Positions 13,142 to 17,796 of a stretch of 17,796 nucleotides of DNA are shown in pieces. Within the stretch, counting starts at the first letter, position 1. Each line of letters opens with the position of its first letter. The notes beneath the pieces were generated by a model. It had not been told where the DNA came from and did not search any database. It worked only from the letters and a program-made list of their open reading frames with translations. Origin of the DNA: JBFFSQ01 sp041572275. GTDB taxonomy: Bacteria; Pseudomonadota; Gammaproteobacteria; SZUA-229. Where the stretch lies: positions 1 through 17,796 of the forward strand of contig JBFFSQ010000042.1 of NCBI GenBank assembly GCA_041572275.1, in the 5' to 3' direction. The position numbers and the translations under genes were made by a program.

Positions 13142-14518
13142 TTAAATAAAGGTCACCGAAACCTGGAACAGGCTTTCGACTTCATTAATTTTGCGTTTAT
13201 CAACCAGAAACATGACCACATGGTCTTCCGCTTCAATCACCGTATCATGATGCGCAATAATCACCTCAGTGCCGCGAACAATGGCGCCGATGGTGGTCCC
13301 TTCTGGCAGGTCAATTTCCTCGATACTACGCCCCACCACTTTTGAGGTATTGCTGTCGCCATGGGCAATCGCCTCAATGGCCTCGGCAGCACCACGCCGC
13401 AAAGAATGTACCGATACCACATCGCCGCGACGAACATGGGTCAACAGGGCCCCGATAGTGACCTGCTCGGGTGAAATCGCCACATCAATCGCATCCTGAC
13501 TTTCAATCAGATCGACATAAGCAGGACGATTAATAATCGACATAGTTTTCTTGGCGCCCAGGCGCTTGGCCAACATCGCAGACAGGATATTGGCTTCATC
13601 GTCATTGGTCACCGAACAGAAAACATCCATGCTGTCGATATTCTCTTCCAGCAACAGCTCCTCATTCGAGGCATCCGCCTGCAACACCACCGTCTTATTC
13701 AGCGTATGTGACAGGTGATCGGCACGCGCAGAGCTGCGCTCCATAATCTTAACCTGATGATTGCCCTCCAGGCGTTCGGCCAGGCGCTTGCCAATATTAC
13801 CGCCACCGGCAATCATCACACGTCGCGCTTTCTTGTCGACACGACGCAGCTCTTTCATCACCGCCCGAATATTTTCCCGCGCCGCAATAAAAAACACTTC
13901 GTCATCGGCCTCGATAACCGTATGTCCCATGGGGATGATGGCACGACCACGACGGTAGATTGCCGCCACACGGGTATCAATAGTGGGCATATGTTTGCGA
14001 ATTTCCTGCAATTCATGGCCGACCAGTGGACCACCATAATAGGCCCGCAAACCCACTAGCACGGCACGACCATTCGCAAACTCCAGCACCTGCAGGGCAC
14101 CCGGGTATTCAATGATATTTGAAATATAATTAGTGACGATCTCTTCCGGGCTGATCAGCACATCAATGGGCAGGGCATTACCCATGAACAACTCGGGATG
14201 AGCGAGATACTGTGCCGAACGGATTCGAGCAATCTTGGTCGGCGTGTGGTGCAGTGTCCAGGCGACCTGACAGGCAACCATATTAGTTTCGTCACTGTTA
14301 GTAACGGCAATCAACATGTCCGCATCCTCGATCCCAGCCTTCTCAAGCACTTTAGGATGCGCAGCGTTACCGGTGACCGTCTGGATATCAAGGCGGTCAC
14401 GCAGCTCATTAAGGAGCCCCACCTGATTATCTACCAGAGTAATATCGTTGGCTTCAGAAGCCAGGTTTGAGGCGACTGATGAGCCCACCTGGCCCGCGCC
14501 CAAAATCAGAATTTTCAT
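13142..14518 (-). CDS. trkA: Trk system potassium uptake protein TrkA
   Basis: This 458-residue cytoplasmic regulator gates TrkH in response to nucleotides. It has two tandem RCK units: an N-terminal Rossmann domain with GAGQVG (7-12) followed by an RCK_C domain, and a second Rossmann domain with GGGNIG (238-243) followed by another RCK_C domain ending near residue 455. This duplicated arrangement is that of proteobacterial TrkA. It lies 64 bp downstream of rsmB, matching the def-fmt-rsmB-trkA order of enteric bacteria. Confidence 0.98.
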   Translation of the reverse strand: MKILILGAGQVGSSVASNLASEANDITLVDNQVGLLNELRDRLDIQTVTGNAAHPKVLEKAGIEDADMLIAVTNSDETNMVACQVAWTLHHTPTKIARIRSAQYLAHPELFMGNALPIDVLISPEEIVTNYISNIIEYPGALQVLEFANGRAVLVGLRAYYGGPLVGHELQEIRKHMPTIDTRVAAIYRRGRAIIPMGHTVIEADDEVFFIAARENIRAVMKELRRVDKKARRVMIAGGGNIGKRLAERLEGNHQVKIMERSSARADHLSHTLNKTVVLQADASNEELLLEENIDSMDVFCSVTNDDEANILSAMLAKRLGAKKTMSIINRPAYVDLIESQDAIDVAISPEQVTIGALLTHVRRGDVVSVHSLRRGAAEAIEAIAHGDSNTSKVVGRSIEEIDLPEGTTIGAIVRGTEVIIAHHDTVIEAEDHVVMFLVDKRKINEVESLFQVSVTFI

Positions 14519-14582
14519 TACCGTTCATTCTTCTGCTTATTGTCGCGAAGTTTACGCCTTTCGGTTGCAGAATCCAGTCTGG

Positions 14583-15890
14583 TTACATTGTTTTATGTAA
14601 GAGGCAATAATAAAAACCATCCATGTTGTCCTGTCCGGGCAAAATCTGTCGACCATGGGGGCGCGGCAGCCCCCAGTCCGCATCAATCGGTAGTTCTTCC
14701 ACGTCCGGCTCCTGGGTCAGGAAAGACGCAATCTGCTGTTCATTTTCAGCTTTAAAGACCGAGCAGGTTACGTATAACAATTTGCCACCGGGCTTTAATA
14801 ACGGCCAGATGGCAGTCAGGATCTGCTGCTGGATTGTCACCAGCTGAGCAATGTCATTGGGACGGCGCAGGATTTTGATATCTGGATGCCGACGAATCAC
14901 GCCAGAAGCAGAACAGGGTACATCGAGTAAGACACGGTCAAACGGTCGACTGTCCCACCAGTCAGTGGGACTGGACGCATCACCGGCCACTAACTCAGCG
15001 GATAAGCCCAGGCGTTCTAAATTCTCCTGTATCCGAGACAGGCGCTGCTCTGAAATATCCATGGCCAACATCTCAATGTCTGGCTCCAGCTCCAGCACAT
15101 GGCAGGTTTTCCCCCCAGGTGCAGCACAGCAATCGAGCACCCGTTGACCGGCCGCAATATCCAGTAACGGCGCCGCCTTTTGTGCTGCGGCATCCTGTAC
15201 TGAAAACCAGCCGTCTTCAAATCCCGGTAATTCATGTACATCGGTTGCCTGCTCTAGCACCAGAGCCTGATCAAATGACTGTGCTTCTGCACCTAATTTC
15301 TGCTGATAATCTTCAACACTGATACGTTGCCGATTAATGCGCAGGGTCATGGGCGCCTGCTCATTATTAGCCTGCAGAATCGAGGTCCACTGTTCTGGCC
15401 AGTCTTTTCTTAGTCGATCGATCATCCACTGTGGATGTCGGTGCACCGCCTGGGGTTTGGCATCCAGTTTTTTAAGCCAGTCATCCTGCTCACGAATAAA
15501 GTTTCTCAAGACAGCATTAACCAGCCCGGTTGCCCAGGCTTTGGATTTACCCAGGCTGCGAACCAGATTCACAGATGCATCCACAGAGGCATAATCCGGC
15601 ACCCGGGTATCCATTAACTGAAACAGCGCCATCATCAGCACCAGCTCAATATCATGATCTTTTACTTTCAGTGGCTTGACCAGCATCAGAGCAAGCAGGG
15701 CTTTAAGTCGCCAGTAATTACGCAAGACGCCATATACCAGCATTTGCATAAATGCCCGCTCCTGTGCGTTGTGTAAGTCTGTACTGTATTGCGGTAATGC
15801 CGTACTCAACGACTCGCCGTTCTGAATCACAGCCTGCAACGCCTTGATAGCCTGTCGACGACCATCCGGTTGCTTGCTAATTTTAGCCAT
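14583..15890 (-). CDS. rsmB: 16S rRNA (cytosine(967)-C5)-methyltransferase RsmB
   Basis: This 435-residue protein has an N-terminal NusB-like RNA-binding domain (about 5-140) and a C-terminal Nol1/Nop2/Sun methyltransferase domain. SAM-binding motif CCAAPGGKT is at 254-262. The two catalytic cysteines are C326 (LLDVPCSASG) and C376 (LLYVTCS). I chose the ATG at 15890 (MAKISKQPDGRRQA), which overlaps the end of fmt by eight bases; the frame stays open to 15929 within fmt but without homologous residues. It methylates C967 of 16S rRNA, affecting initiation fidelity. Confidence 0.97.
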   Translation of the reverse strand: MAKISKQPDGRRQAIKALQAVIQNGESLSTALPQYSTDLHNAQERAFMQMLVYGVLRNYWRLKALLALMLVKPLKVKDHDIELVLMMALFQLMDTRVPDYASVDASVNLVRSLGKSKAWATGLVNAVLRNFIREQDDWLKKLDAKPQAVHRHPQWMIDRLRKDWPEQWTSILQANNEQAPMTLRINRQRISVEDYQQKLGAEAQSFDQALVLEQATDVHELPGFEDGWFSVQDAAAQKAAPLLDIAAGQRVLDCCAAPGGKTCHVLELEPDIEMLAMDISEQRLSRIQENLERLGLSAELVAGDASSPTDWWDSRPFDRVLLDVPCSASGVIRRHPDIKILRRPNDIAQLVTIQQQILTAIWPLLKPGGKLLYVTCSVFKAENEQQIASFLTQEPDVEELPIDADWGLPRPHGRQILPGQDNMDGFYYCLLHKTM

Positions 15891-16836
15891 GACCAAGAAC
15901 CAGACCGGTGAGATCATGGGCATTGACAAAATCTTTCACCGCCATCGGCTTACCACCAGGCAACTGCACCTGCAATAAACGCAACACACCCTCACCGGTG
16001 GCTACATCGATGCCTTCACGATCACACTTTAGCACTTGCCCAGGCTGTGCCGAGGCACTGTCATCCAGCGCATGGGCCAGCCAGATACGCAGCATCTGAG
16101 TTTTATCATTCTGCTTTAATTCGGATTGTGCCACCGGCCAGCTGTTAAACGCCTGTACTTTGGCTGCCAGTTGCTTGGCCGGCAACGTCCAGTCCAGCAG
16201 TGCCTCTGACTTCTGTAATTTTTCAGCATAACAGGCCTCAACATCATTCTGCCTCTCTGGTGACACTGATTGATTGATCAAGGCGGGTAACACTTCCATC
16301 AAAGCATCGGCACCCAGCTGTGATAATTTGTCGTGGAGACGGGAACCGGTATCGTCCGCTTCAATGGCACAAGGCATTTTCAGCAACATATCACCAGTAT
16401 CCAGGCCCTCATCCATCTGCATGATAGTAATTCCTGTTTCTTCATCACCCGCAAGAATTGCCCGCTGAATGGGAGCGGCTCCACGCCAACGTGGCAACAA
16501 TGAAGCATGAATGTTGATACAACCGAGACGAGGCATGGCCAGGACCTGTTTGGGCAGGATCAGGCCATAAGCCACCACGACCATGAGATCAGCCTCCAGC
16601 GCTGCTAACTCGGCCTGGGCTGATGCATCTTTAAGAGATAGAGGTTGATAGACGGGAACACCATGATCCAGCGCCAGTTGTTTTACCGGCCCCGGTTTAA
16701 GCTTGCGACCACGACCGGCAGGACGGTCTGGCTGAGTATAAACTGCCACCACCTGATGCTCTGAATCCAGCAAGGCCTGCAGGGGTGGAACTGAAAAATC
16801 CGGCGTACCGGCAAAAACGATTCTTAATTGTGACAT
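15883..16836 (-). CDS. fmt: Methionyl-tRNA formyltransferase Fmt
   Basis: This 317-residue enzyme formylates initiator Met-tRNA using 10-formyltetrahydrofolate. The N-terminal Rossmann domain begins LRIVFAGTPDFSVP. Catalytic residues are N108 and H110 with the SLLPRWRG loop (112-119) and D146 in GLDTGD, in register with the E. coli enzyme. The C-terminal OB-like tRNA-binding domain follows from about residue 205. It sits seven bp after def and overlaps rsmB. Confidence 0.98.
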   Translation of the reverse strand: MSQLRIVFAGTPDFSVPPLQALLDSEHQVVAVYTQPDRPAGRGRKLKPGPVKQLALDHGVPVYQPLSLKDASAQAELAALEADLMVVVAYGLILPKQVLAMPRLGCINIHASLLPRWRGAAPIQRAILAGDEETGITIMQMDEGLDTGDMLLKMPCAIEADDTGSRLHDKLSQLGADALMEVLPALINQSVSPERQNDVEACYAEKLQKSEALLDWTLPAKQLAAKVQAFNSWPVAQSELKQNDKTQMLRIWLAHALDDSASAQPGQVLKCDREGIDVATGEGVLRLLQVQLPGGKPMAVKDFVNAHDLTGLVLGHG

Positions 16837-16843
16837 CCGTGAC

Positions 16844-17350
16844 CTACATGACCTTAGCTTTTTTCTGTTTTTCCAGCTTCTTACGGATCCGATTACGCTT
16901 CAAAGTCGACAGATAATCGACAAACAGTTTTCCATTCAGGTGATCCATTTCATGCTGGATACAGACTGCCAGCAATTCGCCGGCCTGCAGCTCAAATGGC
17001 TGACCATCCCGGTCCAGTGCTTTTACCGTGATATGGTCAGCTCGCTGTACTGTTTCATAGATACCGGGCACCGACAGACAACCCTCTTCACATTCTTCGG
17101 TACCCTCTGAATCAACAATTTGAGGGTTTATCAAACACAAGGGCTGATCTTTTTCCTGGGAAACATCAATCACAATGACCTGTTTATGCACGTTTACCTG
17201 AGTAGCCGCCAGACCAATGCCGGGGGCCGCGTACATAGTTTCAAACATATCATCAATCAACTGACGAATATCATCATCCACCACATCCACGGGTTTCGCT
17301 ACTGTCCGCAGACGATCATCGGGAAAACATAATATGTCCAGTTTGGCCAT
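16844..17350 (-). CDS. def: Peptide deformylase Def
   Basis: This 168-residue iron/zinc hydrolase removes the formyl group from nascent proteins. I start at the ATG at 17350 (MAKLDILCFPDDRL), the canonical N-terminus; the frame is open to 17383 without support. The three family motifs are GIGLAATQV (44-52), EGCLSVP (89-95, ligand C91) and QHEMDHLNG (132-140, ligands H133 and H137, catalytic E134). It is the first gene of the run leading to trkH. Confidence 0.98.
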   Translation of the reverse strand: MAKLDILCFPDDRLRTVAKPVDVVDDDIRQLIDDMFETMYAAPGIGLAATQVNVHKQVIVIDVSQEKDQPLCLINPQIVDSEGTEECEEGCLSVPGIYETVQRADHITVKALDRDGQPFELQAGELLAVCIQHEMDHLNGKLFVDYLSTLKRNRIRKKLEKQKKAKVM

Positions 17351-17382
17351 ACAAACAAACCTACTTTCTTCGACCACCGGCA

Positions 17383-17410
17383 ATTATGCCAGCCTCGGTC
17401 ATTACACAAA
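17383..17410 (-). promoter_or_regulatory. Possible promoter for def
   Basis: On the minus strand CATAAT (17388-17383) resembles a -10. TTTGTG (17410-17405) lies 16 bp upstream as a weak -35. It would start transcription near 17375, about 25 bp before the def ATG. Only moderate agreement with consensus. Confidence 0.3.
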
Positions 17411-17497
17411 TAACAAGATATTTAGCTAACTTACTTTAACAACTCAAGTTTATCAGCTAAACTCTTGAAAACCACGGATAAATATGGGGAATCTACC

Positions 17498-17796
17498 TTG
17501 GATATCAGAGCACTTGGGACCCACACTGGACTTCCTGTCCTCTTGATTGGGGCTGCGATACTTATGTCCGCATGCGCCTCGAAGCCCGTGCCGCCACAAC
17601 CAGAACCACAGGTCCAGCCCAGCACTGAAGCGGCTGACACCACTGTATCGGCCGCAGAAACAGCACCCGTTCCAACCCAGGCCATACAGATCAAGGCCGA
17701 TTATCCCCGACATTATACCGTGAAAAAAGGCGATACGCTTTGGGGCATTGCCAGTAAATTCCTTAAGGACCCCTGGTACTGGCCAGAAATCTGGCA
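17498..17796 (+). CDS. LysM-domain lipoprotein, 5' part only
   Basis: The gene runs off the right edge; about 99 residues are visible. No in-frame ATG precedes the signal sequence, so I place the start at TTG 17498, with GGGGA about nine bases upstream; TTG 17465 is an alternative. A hydrophobic segment (residues 11-22) ends in MSAC with C26 as probable lipidation site, so it is likely an envelope lipoprotein. A proline/glutamine/threonine-rich linker follows. Then YTVKKGDTLWGIASKFL (73-89) begins a LysM peptidoglycan-binding domain, followed by DPWYWPEIW, a signature of the LysM proteins encoded next to dprA in many gammaproteobacteria. Divergent from def, 147 bp apart. Confidence 0.85.
   Translation, partial: MDIRALGTHTGLPVLLIGAAILMSACASKPVPPQPEPQVQPSTEAADTTVSAAETAPVPTQAIQIKADYPRHYTVKKGDTLWGIASKFLKDPWYWPEIW

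Noticed and set aside
17431..17713. Two minus-strand frames opposite the LysM gene
   Set aside because: Low-complexity glycine/serine-rich shadows; the plus strand carries a lipobox and a LysM domain.

Overview
The window looks like chromosomal core DNA from a gammaproteobacterium with roughly balanced base composition. The evidence is gene order. The chain hisB-hisH-hisA-hisF-hisI-hisE-tatA-tatB-tatC and the cluster def-fmt-rsmB-trkA-trkH, divergent from a LysM lipoprotein gene (the usual neighbour of dprA), are arrangements typical of this class. I cannot name the genus. I see no prophage, insertion sequence, integrase, CRISPR array, tRNA or rRNA.

Layout, left to right. (1) 1-6862 is read on the minus strand. 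A near-consensus sigma-70 promoter (6833-6862) precedes a small two-helix membrane protein of unknown function. Then come six histidine biosynthesis genes, the twin-arginine translocase genes tatABC, and an exported thioredoxin-fold DUF255 protein cut by the left window edge. Most junctions are short or overlap. (2) 6885-8275, minus strand: pip (proline iminopeptidase) and dtd (D-aminoacyl-tRNA deacylase) overlap by four bases. (3) 8276-9061 holds no protein gene. It carries two tandem, divergently evolved but clearly duplicated small RNA genes of about 200 nt. Each has 15 GGA trinucleotides and ends in the same intrinsic terminator. A perfect 18-bp palindrome resembling a GacA/UvrY/LetA response-regulator box lies about 90 bp upstream of the first. 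I read these as CsrB/RsmZ-type RNAs that would titrate the translational regulator CsrA/RsmA. This is the most interesting part of the window. (4) 9062-10142, plus strand: a TtcA-family PP-loop ATPase, whose promoter region resembles that of the second small RNA, and a small antibiotic-biosynthesis-monooxygenase-like gene broken by a +1 frameshift in a T6 run. (5) 10161-17350, minus strand: def, fmt, rsmB, trkA, trkH, a small methyltransferase and an LpxL/HtrB-type acyltransferase form one tightly packed run. (6) 17498 to the right edge, plus strand: the start of a LysM lipoprotein.

Functionally the window combines housekeeping (formyl-Met start and processing, 16S rRNA m5C967 methylation, tRNA proofreading and thiolation, histidine synthesis), envelope functions (Tat export, potassium uptake, lipid A acylation, peptidoglycan binding) and an apparent global post-transcriptional control locus (the paired small RNAs). 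Promoter, small-RNA and box calls come from reading the sequence and were not tested by folding or database search.
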